Shown here piece after piece: positions 53,540 through 62,276 of a DNA stretch of 64,000 nucleotides. The stretch covers positions 62,001 through 126,000 of the forward strand of contig JAVVSK010000002.1 of the NCBI GenBank assembly GCA_036654235.1. The letters are read 5' to 3'. How positions within the stretch are numbered: the stretch's first letter is position 1; the number at the start of each line of letters is the position of its first letter. The stretch comes from JAVVSK01 sp036654235 (GTDB lineage: Bacteria; Bacillota; Clostridia; Christensenellales; CAG-138). The translations under genes were made by a program, and so were the position numbers. The notes under the pieces were generated by a model. The model was not told where the DNA came from and made no database searches. It worked only from the letters and a program-made list of their open reading frames with translations.

Positions 53540-54715
53540 TTATCCAAGTTCGGAGAACACCTTTACAAACGCTAAAACTGCCCTGTCCATCTCGCTTTTC
53601 GTATGCGTCGCCGTATAGCTCGTTCGAAGGAGGCATTGATTTTCAGGTGTCGCGGGGGGTAAAACCGGATTAACATAGACACCCTCGTTTAACAGATGTT
53701 TCGCGGCGATAAGCGTTCTCTCCACCGAATAAGTATATACCGGAATTATCGCGGTTTCACCGTCCATAATCGGAATATTGTTTTTCCTTAGCTCACCGCG
53801 CATATAGTTTGCGATATTGATAAGATTTTTTTGTCTATCCGGCTCGTTCTTCATTATACGAAGCGCTTCTAGGGCACATGCTGCGTTCGACGGAGGGATC
53901 GACGCGCTAAAGATAAACGGACGCGATTTATGCCTTACGAAAAAAGCAACGTCTTTATTCGCGACCATACACCCTCCTAGAGAGGCGAGAGACTTTGAGA
54001 AGGTTGTCATTATTATATCGACATTATCGGTAAGGCCATAATAATTCGCCGTCCCCCTACCGCAATTCCCGATCATCCCGACCCCATGAGCATCGTCTAT
54101 CATAAGCCGCGCGCCGTACTTTTTCTTTAGTTCAACTATCTCGGGGATCTTCGCTATATCGCCGCTCATTGAAAAAACGCCGTCGGTCACTATTAGCTTA
54201 GGAGCTTCCGCGGGCAGTCTCCCAAGCTTATCCTCAAGATCCGCCATATCGCTATGCTCATATTTTATTAGGTTTTTAGCGAAACTTAGGCGCGAAGCGT
54301 CAACTAAACTCGCATGATTCTCCGCATCTCCTATTATATAGGTATGCCTTGTCGCGAGAGCCGAGATTATTCCTAGATTAGTTTGAAACCCGGTCGAAAA
54401 CGTTACCGCCTCTTCCTTCCCAAAAAAATCGGCCAATTCCGCTTCAAGTTCCTGATGTAAAACTAAAGTTCCGTTTAAAAAACGCGAACCCGAACAACCC
54501 GTGCCGTATTTATCTAAGGCTTGATGCGCCGCCTTTATTGTTCGCGGATCGTTCGTTAGACCCATATAATTATTCGAGCCCAACATGATTGTATTTTTTC
54601 CGTTTATTACGACTTCCGTATCCTGTGCAGTTTCCAGTGCGTTAAAATATGGGTATAGTCCACAATCTATAAGATCATATATGTAGTCTACCCCTGAAAA
54701 ATCAAATAAGTCCAA
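53540..54715 (-). CDS. PLP-dependent alpha-oxoamine synthase (KBL/BioF/SPT-like)
   Basis: The 391-residue fold-type I enzyme joins an amino acid to an acyl-CoA. It shows GSNNYMGLTNDPR, YGTGCSGSRFLNGT, HASLVDASR, DDAHGVGMIG and the PLP lysine in MTTFSKSLASLGG. The family holds glycine C-acetyltransferase, BioF, ALA synthase and serine palmitoyltransferase. The N-terminal YPYFNALETAQDTEVVINGK and LGSNNYMGLT wording is closest to what I recall for bacterial serine palmitoyltransferase-like proteins. No biotin or threonine dehydrogenase genes are nearby. It has no obvious operon partners. Confidence 0.85.
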   Translation of the reverse strand: MDLFDFSGVDYIYDLIDCGLYPYFNALETAQDTEVVINGKNTIMLGSNNYMGLTNDPRTIKAAHQALDKYGTGCSGSRFLNGTLVLHQELEAELADFFGKEEAVTFSTGFQTNLGIISALATRHTYIIGDAENHASLVDASRLSFAKNLIKYEHSDMADLEDKLGRLPAEAPKLIVTDGVFSMSGDIAKIPEIVELKKKYGARLMIDDAHGVGMIGNCGRGTANYYGLTDNVDIIMTTFSKSLASLGGCMVANKDVAFFVRHKSRPFIFSASIPPSNAACALEALRIMKNEPDRQKNLINIANYMRGELRKNNIPIMDGETAIIPVYTYSVERTLIAAKHLLNEGVYVNPVLPPATPENQCLLRTSYTATHTKSEMDRAVLAFVKVFSELG

Positions 54716-54717
54716 AT

Positions 54718-55018
54718 GAATTCTCCTCTTTAAAATAACTATAGCGCACCCAAGTGAAAAAATATATACCTCGAGTTATGCGCTTTTTTTAAATAATAAT
54801 AGTAATACAATATTATAACGCCTTTTTACAATGTTCGCAAGTAGGAGCAGACGCTTTATTCTTTCTTCTCGTTTCCAAATTATGGATAAAAAGGCATACT
54901 TATATTCGACATTGTCTAAAAAAATAATGACGTACAAAAAAGCATTCGTCCCGTCTCTTTATAAAAATCGTTTCCCCCATTTTTGGTCTTCTATATAATA
55001 GTAAAATTCGCTTAAATT
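54718..55018. other. Intergenic stretch, no gene seen
   Basis: About 300 AT-rich bases between the alpha-oxoamine synthase start and the NUDIX pseudogene. No promoter or terminator was convincing. Confidence 0.4.
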
Positions 55019-55019
55019 A

Positions 55020-55416
55020 TCATTCTCTAAAATGGTGAGCATTTCCAAAAAAATCTTCCGCGCGGATATGCTTTTCAAGATCCCTACGATTTATCCAAAA
55101 CGCAGCTCCCTCGTTCGACGCGCAAAGCTCTCCCAAATATTTCTTTGTTTTATAACAAAAAACGACGTATCTCTCACCGTCAAAACTTTGAAACTGTTTT
55201 ATGCCGCAAAGTTTAGGGTTCTTTATAGTTAGCCCTGTCTCCTCATACACCTCGCGAATTACGGATTCTACAAACGATTCGCCCTTTTAAACATGCCCAC
55301 CCGGAAACGTTATTCCCGGTCAATTCGGATCTATCCTGTTTTGTACAAAAATATTCCCTCTATCGTCATATACCATGCACATATTCGTAAATATAGCTTT
55401 TTTCGTTCTTTTCCAT
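55020..55416 (-). pseudogene. Decayed NUDIX hydrolase (MutT-like) with three lesions
   Basis: Read in one frame the minus strand gives TKKAIFTNMCMVYDDRGNIF, then VQNRIDPN-stop-PGITFPGGHV-stop-KGESFVESVIREVYEETG, and a normal tail to HHFRE. The two stops replace a Trp (TGA for TGG) and the first Glu of the NUDIX box (TAA for GAA). The ATG at 55414-55416, with GGGAGA upstream, is shifted by one extra G. The remainder is intact, so the decay looks recent. A full NUDIX protein is encoded elsewhere at 35075-35752 but is of a different subfamily. Confidence 0.85.
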
Positions 55417-55458
55417 TGGTTGTTTCTCCCGGATAAATTACTTTAATAATGCCCATAT

Positions 55459-55495
55459 GCTTTTTGGGCGGCGCACTATGCACCGCCCAAAAAGC
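55459..55495. terminator. Perfect 13-bp palindrome downstream of thrS
   Basis: GCTTTTTGGGCGG pairs with CCGCCCAAAAAGC around an 11-base loop. There is no T run after the stem on either strand, so it may end thrS transcription poorly or act as an mRNA 3' structure. Confidence 0.55.
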
Positions 55496-55559
55496 AAAAA
55501 TAAAAATATAACTATGAAAGGCAAAAATAACCTTGAAGCCGTAAATTAAGTTAAAAGCT

Positions 55560-57497
55560 TTACTTCCTTTTTTCCGCAATCTCAAGGAGAATTTCAGAGG
55601 CAAATTCCGATAAAGGTTTCGTTCCCTCGTCTCCGTTTTTCCTTGAACGCACCGCTACGACACCCGCCTCAACTTCTTTATCTCCGACTATAAGCATATA
55701 TGGTATCTTTTGCATTTGCGCTTCCCTTATCTTAAAGCCTATCTTTTCGTTTCGGAGGTCGGTTTCCGTTCGTATTCCCATTTTAAAAAGTTTATCCGCA
55801 ATTTCGATAGCTTGATCCTGAGTTCTGTCGGTCATAGCCATAACCTTAACCTGAACCGGAGCGAGCCAAGTCGGGAACGCACCCGCATATTTTTCGATTA
55901 AAAGCGCTAAGGTTCTCTCGTAACATCCTATCGACGTCCTATGTAGAACATAGGGATATTTTTTCTCGCCGTCGCTATCCGTATAGGTCATACCGAAACG
56001 CTCCGCTAACTGAAAATCTATTTGAATAGTAACTAGGGTATCTTCTTTACCATGTACATTCTTTATCTGTAAATCAAGCTTAGGCCCATAAAACGCCGCC
56101 TCACCATCTGCCTCAACAAATGGAACGTTAAGATCGTTCAATATGTCGCGCATCATGTTTTGCGTCGCGTCCCAGCTCTCGGGTGCGCCTATATACTTTT
56201 CTTTATCGTTTTCATCCCACTTCGAGAATCTATAGGTAATATCGTCTAAAAGTCCGATAGTACCCAAAAGGTATTTGGTAAGCTCAAGGCATCCCTTAAA
56301 CTCCTCCTCAACCTGATCTGGTCTACAGGCAATATGCCCCTCGCTTATAGTAAACTGGCGAACCCTTATAAGACCATGCATCTCGCCCGAGCTTTCGTTT
56401 CTGAACAGGGTTGAGGTTTCGTTTAGGCGCATAGGCAAATCGCGATACGATCTTGACCGATTTAAATACGTCATAAACTGGAAAGGACAAGTCATAGGAC
56501 GAAGCGCAAAAACTTCCGCCGTTTCATCTTCCGAATCACCCATTATGAACATAGAATCGCGATAATGATCCCAATGCCCCGATACCTTATATAAGTCCCG
56601 TTTAGCCATGAAAGGGGTCTTTGTCAATTGATATCCGCGCCTTTGTTCCTCGTCTTCGACGAAGCGCTCTAAAAGTTGAATTATCCTAGCTCCCTTAGGA
56701 AGCAATATCGGCAAGCCCTGACCTATCATATCAACGGTTGTAAAAAGCTCAAGTTCACGCCCAAGCTTATTATGATCCCGCTTTTTCGCCTCTTCAAGCT
56801 TTTCTATATACTCGTCAAGTTCCTGTTTCTTCGCAAAAGCTGTTCCATAAATTCTTTGAAGCATTTTATTTTTTTCGTTCCCACGCCAATAAGCTCCGGC
56901 GACCGAGAGCAATTTTATATTTTTTACAATTCCGGTCGAAGGAAGATGTGGTCCGGCGCAAAGGTCAACAAAGTCGCCCTGTTTATAAAAGCTGATTATC
57001 GAATTGATCGGAAGGTCGTTTATGAGTTCGACTTTATACTGTTCACCCATATTCTCCATATATTCGATAGCCTCTTTTCGCGGCATCTCAAAGCGCGAAA
57101 TAGGAAGATTTTCGGAAACAATTTTATTTATTTCTTTTTCTATAGCCGCAAAATCCGCCTGTGAAAACGTTATATCGGTATCGAAGTCATAATAAAATCC
57201 GTTTTCAATAGAAGGACCTATCGCAAGTTTAACGTCCTTATAAAGGCGCTTCACCGCCTGAGCCATTATATGCGAAGCAGTATGCCTATAAGCCTTCCTT
57301 CCGCCTTCATCCGCAAAAGTTAAGAGCTTCAAAGTCGAGTCGGTCGTTATAGGCGAAAAAGCATCGACAACTTTACCGTTCACCTCGGCAGCGACGGTCG
57401 CCTTTTTTAATTTATCGCTTATTGAGGCGGCAATATCTAACGCAGACACGCCCACATCATAATTTCTTTCGTTTCCGTCCGGAAATTTTATAATCAT
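55560..57497 (-). CDS. thrS: Threonyl-tRNA synthetase
   Basis: ThrRS charges tRNA-Thr. The 645-residue protein has an N-terminal TGS domain (1-60), an editing domain (HTASHIMAQAVKRLY with HxxxH), the class II core and the C-terminal anticodon-binding domain (VKVMAMTDRTQDQAIEIADK). The core motif 2 region reads ALRPMTCPFQFMTYLNRSRS and NETSTLFRNESSGEMHGLIR. Most bacterial ThrRS have MNCPGH there, so this is the less common TCPFQ variant; the zinc Cys and the later His are kept. GGTGA precedes ATG 57497. Confidence 0.96.
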   Translation of the reverse strand: MIIKFPDGNERNYDVGVSALDIAASISDKLKKATVAAEVNGKVVDAFSPITTDSTLKLLTFADEGGRKAYRHTASHIMAQAVKRLYKDVKLAIGPSIENGFYYDFDTDITFSQADFAAIEKEINKIVSENLPISRFEMPRKEAIEYMENMGEQYKVELINDLPINSIISFYKQGDFVDLCAGPHLPSTGIVKNIKLLSVAGAYWRGNEKNKMLQRIYGTAFAKKQELDEYIEKLEEAKKRDHNKLGRELELFTTVDMIGQGLPILLPKGARIIQLLERFVEDEEQRRGYQLTKTPFMAKRDLYKVSGHWDHYRDSMFIMGDSEDETAEVFALRPMTCPFQFMTYLNRSRSYRDLPMRLNETSTLFRNESSGEMHGLIRVRQFTISEGHIACRPDQVEEEFKGCLELTKYLLGTIGLLDDITYRFSKWDENDKEKYIGAPESWDATQNMMRDILNDLNVPFVEADGEAAFYGPKLDLQIKNVHGKEDTLVTIQIDFQLAERFGMTYTDSDGEKKYPYVLHRTSIGCYERTLALLIEKYAGAFPTWLAPVQVKVMAMTDRTQDQAIEIADKLFKMGIRTETDLRNEKIGFKIREAQMQKIPYMLIVGDKEVEAGVVAVRSRKNGDEGTKPLSEFASEILLEIAEKRK

Positions 57498-57530
57498 AGG
57501 AAAATCACCCCACTAGAAATCTATCAAAAT

Positions 57531-57559
57531 ATTATAATAAACGTTGTGTCTCTTGTCAA
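57531..57559 (-). promoter_or_regulatory. Consensus sigma-A promoter of thrS
   Basis: On the minus strand TTGACA, 17-base spacer, TATAAT: a perfect match. The predicted leader is only about 27 bases, too short for a T-box element, which commonly controls thrS in Firmicutes. Confidence 0.85.
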
Positions 57560-57699
57560 ATAGCCGCGAGTATCAAACCTTGGTTCCCCCGTACTCACGC
57601 ACCTAAGACATATTTCGATAAAATCTCAAGGATACGCATTGTACGCTCATAAAATCCCTCGAGTATCGTCTTTTAAACCGCGGAGAACTAAAGTTGTCC

Positions 57700-58206
57700 C
57701 TACGGAAGGATCTTATCGGGGAAGCCGTCGTTTAAAATAACCGACCAGGCTTCTATTAGGCGCGGGAGCGACCATGCGGCGTTCGCCGGGCTTGTAGAGG
57801 GAAGAATAACAGCCTCACGCCGGGTAATTGGCCATAAAAACTTATCGTAGAGTGCACCCGCTGTTTTACCGTTCGTAAATATCCGTTCTATAGAAGTCGA
57901 AGTCAAAATACAGCTAAGGTCGTTAGGTGTTGCATTTTTTATACTGCTGTCAGATGAGCCGTCTATTTCGCATTGCGCTATAACGTCCCATAGTGCGATA
58001 TTATTCATCAGCAAAAGCTTTTTCTTTTCTTTAACGTTTTTCGGAAATTCCGCGTTATATATGGCAGATATAACCGAAAAAAACCGATTTTGCGGATTGG
58101 CATAATAAAAATTTTCCGCCCGCGATATAACTGAGGGAAAGCTTCCGAGAATTAATATCTTTGAAAAAGCATCGTATATTGGCGCTATCGTGTGCCTATT
58201 AAGCAT
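57700..58206 (-). CDS. DNA-deoxyinosine / G:U mismatch glycosylase-like protein (UDG superfamily)
   Basis: The 168-residue protein fits the small UDG-superfamily glycosylases annotated as DNA-deoxyinosine glycosylase. It shows KILILGSFPSVISR, ANPQNRFF, NNIALWDVIAQCEIDGSSDSS and LPSTSPANAAW. These enzymes remove deaminated bases from DNA. Length matches. It stands at the end of a minus-strand run with the MBL-fold gene 42 bases upstream. Confidence 0.85.
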   Translation of the reverse strand: MLNRHTIAPIYDAFSKILILGSFPSVISRAENFYYANPQNRFFSVISAIYNAEFPKNVKEKKKLLLMNNIALWDVIAQCEIDGSSDSSIKNATPNDLSCILTSTSIERIFTNGKTAGALYDKFLWPITRREAVILPSTSPANAAWSLPRLIEAWSVILNDGFPDKILP

Positions 58207-58248
58207 TTTTTTTATAATCTCTTATCAGCTTAATTATCAATATTTGGA

Positions 58249-58890
58249 TCATTGCGCGTCGATAACAAGAATGCGCTCAGAACCCAAATTTTGTCTGTCT
58301 ATAGTAGCGGAGCTTTGATTAAGCCTATGAATTTTACAGTCGCGCGCGCTGTTTAAAAAAGGAGCAAGTTCGCTTAAATTGTCCCCCGGAAGCCCCGTTC
58401 CGTAATGCATAGGTATTAAGACAGAAGGCTTTATGAGGTTCGCAAGAACGCGAGCCTCCCTAAAATCAATAGTATAGATCCCTCCCGTAGGAACGAACAT
58501 TATATCTATGGGCAACATCGCGGAAATCACCGATGGATCGGGAATTGCCCCGATATCCCCGCAATGAAGAATGCGCATATCGTCAACTTCATATATGAAC
58601 ATGATATTGTCACCACGCTTTTTACCCATGCAATCGTCATGAAAAGACGGAAAACCGGTTATCTTTATTCCATAGGCAATATGTTCCCCGAGAGTTTTAA
58701 ATACGATTGGAACGCCCGAGACAGCCTCAATATAATTATGATCATCGTGATCATGTGAAACGGTTACAATATCGGCATCGATATCATGTTGATTAACGGC
58801 AAAGTGGGGGTTACAGGGATCCGTTAAAATTCGCGTTCCGTCGCTGCTTTCAATTAAAAATGTCGATCGGCCATACCATGTAATATTCAT
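58249..58890 (-). CDS. Metallo-beta-lactamase-fold hydrolase (UPF0173/YtkL-like)
   Basis: The 213-residue protein starts MNITWYGRSTFLIES and carries VSHDHDDHNY, the zinc motif HxHxDH in the form HDHDDH, with later GFPSFHDD, ILHCGDIGA and PMHYGT. This is the pattern of the UPF0173 family; the substrate is unknown. Its start overlaps the end of the next upstream gene by four bases. Confidence 0.87.
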   Translation of the reverse strand: MNITWYGRSTFLIESSDGTRILTDPCNPHFAVNQHDIDADIVTVSHDHDDHNYIEAVSGVPIVFKTLGEHIAYGIKITGFPSFHDDCMGKKRGDNIMFIYEVDDMRILHCGDIGAIPDPSVISAMLPIDIMFVPTGGIYTIDFREARVLANLIKPSVLIPMHYGTGLPGDNLSELAPFLNSARDCKIHRLNQSSATIDRQNLGSERILVIDAQ

Positions 58891-59495
58891 AAATTACCTC
58901 CTAATATCGATAAATAAGCGTCGTTTAAAACCCTGACGCAAGCATCAGAAACATCACCAATGTTTTTTAATATATCTTGACGTTCCTTAAAAACAAGTCC
59001 ATCCGTCATATGCAAAAGTTCATGCGAAACCTCAAGTAGCCTAGGCGCGGAAGGAGGTGTAAGAGAAGGTGAAACGAGAGTCAACGCATGAAAAAAAGCA
59101 TTTTTTATAGGATATATGTTTGGCAAAATAAATTCGTCCGTAAAATGAGCATGCGCGAAAGTAAAAAGTCGGATAATCGCGTAGCTCGTTTCGTCTTCAG
59201 CGTCTAAAATAACGGACGGAAGCGGAAGCTCGTTACGAATTTTACGCATAATATCGCAATAAAATGCATCGCTCAAGAAAAAATTTAAATAAGTTCCGTC
59301 TGAAGCGCATTTTTCTATCGGGTAAAGCGATAGGGTATTTAAATCCAAAGGCGGCGTGCCTAAATGTTTTATATAACACGCTATTTCGCTTTGACGCGAA
59401 CGCGTTATTAATCGAATATTGTTTATTCTGTCGCCATATAAGAGATGCAACAGTAAAGCCACCGCGCTGAAAGGTTCGCCGCAATAATTCGTCAA
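58887..59495 (-). CDS. Protein of unknown function, possibly DALR-anticodon-domain-like
   Basis: The 202-residue protein is cytosolic, with no signal peptide. The C-terminal half (VSPSLTPPSAPRLLEVSHEL, AHAHFTDEFILPNIYPIKNA) is helical and weakly resembles the DALR-type anticodon-binding domain of arginyl-tRNA synthetase; this is a low-confidence guess. The start is TTG 59495 with GGAG seven bases upstream. Its stop overlaps the MBL-fold gene by four bases. Confidence 0.65.
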   Translation of the reverse strand: MTNYCGEPFSAVALLLHLLYGDRINNIRLITRSRQSEIACYIKHLGTPPLDLNTLSLYPIEKCASDGTYLNFFLSDAFYCDIMRKIRNELPLPSVILDAEDETSYAIIRLFTFAHAHFTDEFILPNIYPIKNAFFHALTLVSPSLTPPSAPRLLEVSHELLHMTDGLVFKERQDILKNIGDVSDACVRVLNDAYLSILGGNL

Positions 59496-59633
59496 AAATA
59501 CGCTCCAAAATATGTTTTAGCCATTATATATCATAGGCATAAATTTAGCAAGGACTTTGGTTAAAAAATTTTCACGTTCGCTTTGATTTTTGGAACTTCG
59601 CGGTTATAATTATAAATAGGGGGATTTAAACTC

Positions 59634-61484
59634 ATGAAAATACGACTTTTAGCTATGGCGCTGACGTTAATATTCGCGCTCTCTGTTTTTTCTTCATGCG
59701 CGAGAGAAAAAAACGATAAAACCGATGCGGAAAACGGCGGCTATAAAACCACCGAACGAATAGATGGTGGAATAAATATTGCGGATGCGAACGCGGCTTC
59801 GCTTACTTTTGGTTTTGAAAACGACGTTTATTCACTTTGCTTTGCTTTTACGGTAGGTAGTAGAATAAACGGAACTGAAGATGAGGTAAAAAGCGTTGCG
59901 ATACCGGAATATTCGGTATATGCTCTTGGGAATCCGACGCGACTCGTCGTTGAATTTCCGTCGCTTTCATATTGGGATTATCTTCATTCGGCTAATCTTT
60001 CGGATTCACCCCTCATATACGGCAGCTTTAAACATAGCGTCGTAAATCTAAACACCTCTTACATATTTTTTCAGATGAAGAATTTTATTCAATATAAGGT
60101 TCGCGAAGACGGGGATAAGCTATATATAGATTTTATAAAACAAAAGAATGACTCCGATGAAAATGATTTCCGCTATTTTTATACCGCGAACGCATATAAT
60201 GAATATTGCGCGAATATTGTGAGCCGCGAAATACCGATGATGCCGACGCTTTCGCGAGACGATGGACAGATAATTTTGATTTCGGACGCTTTTTCGTCCG
60301 AATCGGAGGCAAGAAGCGCTATGGCGGAAACACTTAACAATAATCAGGCTCTTAGCGAAGAAGCCTGCGAAATAGTTGCTCTATATATGAACGAAATCCC
60401 TATATATAACGACCGACTTGGAAATTCGAGAATCAACGAGGTAAAGGCGGCAAGAATCGGAGGACTTGAAAAAAAGCTTGATGTTTTAATTGCGGACGGG
60501 ATATATCTTTCAAGCTCTCCCGAAGGGTTTATATTTAGCAAAAGATTAAACAGCGCCGCTTGGGAAAACGCCGAATATGACTATCAGGAAATTTGGCTCT
60601 CGAAAAAAAACGGTGGGCGCGAAAGACTTTTACGATTTGAATTCGCCACAATTGAACGCGCCGAATATTCCGCCGACAGAAGAAAACTTGCAGTTCTCGA
60701 AAACGATACGACAGGTTCGCATCTCTATGTCTTTAATATGGATACTAAAGAGCTTATAGCGGATCTCGCGGACAGCGGCTTCGGAAAAAGAATAAGCGCT
60801 TTTACTTTCGACGATATTGGCTTTTCGCTTTATGCAGTTAGCGGAACGGGAAAGATGAATATTAACCGCTACGATTTTACCGTTCTCGACGAAACGAAAC
60901 GTTTTTCTCTCGTATATGACGGCGAGGTTGACGAGGGAAGCCTCGAATATTCGAACGGATTTTTATATTTTTCCGCTACCGACGAAAATGGATCGGCGAT
61001 ATACGAAATAAAGCCGGAGGGCGGAATAAAAAAGGCTTTTGCTACGGGTACTTTATTTAAGATGTCCGAGGACGGAAAGTTCATGGCTGTTTCAACAGCG
61101 TCCGGAATTTCGGCTTCGGGAAGCGGAAACGTTCTAAAAATAATAAGTACAAAAGATAAAACAGAAACTATAGTTACCGAAAGCTTTGACGTTTACGATT
61201 TTATTTGGGCAGATGGAGAACTTTTATATTTTGAAAACAAGCTTTCGGGAGGAATCGGTGAGAGCGAAAACGATGGATCGACTACTGAGTCAACTGAACC
61301 CGATAAATACCCGTATACACTTTTTTCTTATTCGCTTATCGCCGCTAGCAGCCGCGAAATATGCGATTTAATGTACACTACTCTAAATATCTCAAAAAAT
61401 GAAAACGAGGTCTATATACCGTATTATGATCAGGAAACAGTTGGCGAGATTTCGCGCGGAACTTTTATTTTAAAGACAAAATAA
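59634..61484 (+). CDS. Predicted lipoprotein with C-terminal propeller-like repeats
   Basis: The 616-residue protein has a lipoprotein signal ending FSSC (Cys22). Residues ~45-190 form a beta domain (YSVYALGNPTRLVVEFPSLS, reminiscent of AMIN). A helical segment follows at about 215-260 (ISDAFSSESEARSAMAETL). Residues ~290-616 are repeated WD/propeller-like beta units (ERAEYSADRRKLAVLENDTT; MSEDGKFMAVST). No catalytic motif is seen. GGGGGAT precedes ATG 59634. It is upstream of spoVT but separated by 84 bases with a separate promoter. Confidence 0.75.
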   Translation: MKIRLLAMALTLIFALSVFSSCAREKNDKTDAENGGYKTTERIDGGINIADANAASLTFGFENDVYSLCFAFTVGSRINGTEDEVKSVAIPEYSVYALGNPTRLVVEFPSLSYWDYLHSANLSDSPLIYGSFKHSVVNLNTSYIFFQMKNFIQYKVREDGDKLYIDFIKQKNDSDENDFRYFYTANAYNEYCANIVSREIPMMPTLSRDDGQIILISDAFSSESEARSAMAETLNNNQALSEEACEIVALYMNEIPIYNDRLGNSRINEVKAARIGGLEKKLDVLIADGIYLSSSPEGFIFSKRLNSAAWENAEYDYQEIWLSKKNGGRERLLRFEFATIERAEYSADRRKLAVLENDTTGSHLYVFNMDTKELIADLADSGFGKRISAFTFDDIGFSLYAVSGTGKMNINRYDFTVLDETKRFSLVYDGEVDEGSLEYSNGFLYFSATDENGSAIYEIKPEGGIKKAFATGTLFKMSEDGKFMAVSTASGISASGSGNVLKIISTKDKTETIVTESFDVYDFIWADGELLYFENKLSGGIGESENDGSTTESTEPDKYPYTLFSYSLIAASSREICDLMYTTLNISKNENEVYIPYYDQETVGEISRGTFILKTK

Positions 61485-61511
61485 CGAAGTTTCAAAAAAC
61501 TTAGCTTTCCC

Positions 61512-61540
61512 GCATAATTCTCCAATTTAAGAAAATACTA
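61512..61540 (+). promoter_or_regulatory. Possible sigma-G-type promoter of spoVT
   Basis: GCATA, 17-base spacer, AATACTA resembles the forespore GnATA / CATAnTA pattern, matching all but one of the conserved -10 bases. In Bacillus spoVT is sigma-G dependent. Predicted start near 61547, 22 bases before the TTG start. Confidence 0.5.
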
Positions 61541-61568
61541 ATAGCAAAACTAATTTGGAGGAATAAAC

Positions 61569-62123
61569 TTGAAAGCAACGGGTATTGTACGAAGGATAGA
61601 CGAGTTGGGCAGGGTAGTAATTCCAAAAGAGATAAGGCGTACCCTAAGAATTAGGGAGGGCGACCCTCTTGAAATATTTACTGATCGCGATGGCGAAGTG
61701 ATTCTAAAAAAATATTCCCCTATAGGCGAGCTTGGCGATTTTGCCAAGGAATACGCTGAATCGCTTCATTTTTCTTTAGGTCACGTCGCTATTATATGCG
61801 ATAAAGATATAATTATCGCAATTTCGGGAGGAAAACGCGAGCTTTTGGAAAAGAGCGTTCATGAGGATATCGAAAAGCTCATGAAGGAACGCGAGAGAAT
61901 AGTTTTAAACGTTAAGGACGGGGACGTTTTAAAAGGAATAACCACGGATGAGAACGACAATGAAACTTATAAAGCTATGGTCGTCGTTCCGGTAATTGCC
62001 TCAGGTGATTCGATAGGCGCGGTTATTTTAGCAAGTCGCGACAATAACGTAGTTATGCAAAAAACGGAACTTAAGGTTGCGGAAACGGCCGCATATTTTT
62101 TGGGTAAGCAGATGGAAAACTGA
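61569..62123 (+). CDS. spoVT: Stage V sporulation protein T (AbrB-family regulator)
   Basis: SpoVT modulates forespore sigma-G gene expression. The 184-residue protein has the AbrB swapped-hairpin DNA-binding domain (MKATGIVRRIDELGRVVIPK, residues 1-50: LRIREGDPLEIF) and the C-terminal GAF-like domain (about 60-180: AIICDKDIIIAISGG). The start is TTG 61569, with GGAGG seven bases upstream. Together with spoIVB it supports endospore formation. It is followed by a terminator. Confidence 0.95.
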   Translation: MKATGIVRRIDELGRVVIPKEIRRTLRIREGDPLEIFTDRDGEVILKKYSPIGELGDFAKEYAESLHFSLGHVAIICDKDIIIAISGGKRELLEKSVHEDIEKLMKERERIVLNVKDGDVLKGITTDENDNETYKAMVVVPVIASGDSIGAVILASRDNNVVMQKTELKVAETAAYFLGKQMEN

Positions 62124-62137
62124 GAACAGCCGTCCTT

Positions 62138-62179
62138 AGTCGGCGTTTTATGAGATTGCATAAAGCGTCGGCTTTTTTT
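62138..62179 (+). terminator. Intrinsic terminator after spoVT
   Basis: TCGGCGTTTTATG pairs with CATAAAGCGTCGG (several G-U pairs) around a six-base loop, followed by CTTTTTTT. Confidence 0.7.
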
Positions 62180-62216
62180 AGTTAAGGGAAATACGAAGAT
62201 TAAGAAATATTCTCAC

Positions 62217-62245
62217 TTCAAAATAGCCCGAAAAAATGTTATACT
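62217..62245 (+). promoter_or_regulatory. Promoter of the DUF815 gene
   Basis: TTCAAA, 17-base spacer, TATACT with a TG extended -10. An AAGGAG site precedes ATG 62277. Confidence 0.6.
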
Positions 62246-62276
62246 CTCTGTATAAATATAAAAGGAGTGAGCGAGT

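Noticed and set aside
57560..57699. T-box riboswitch upstream of thrS
   Set aside because: No T-box core sequence or terminator/antiterminator was found, and the consensus promoter sits too close to the start codon.
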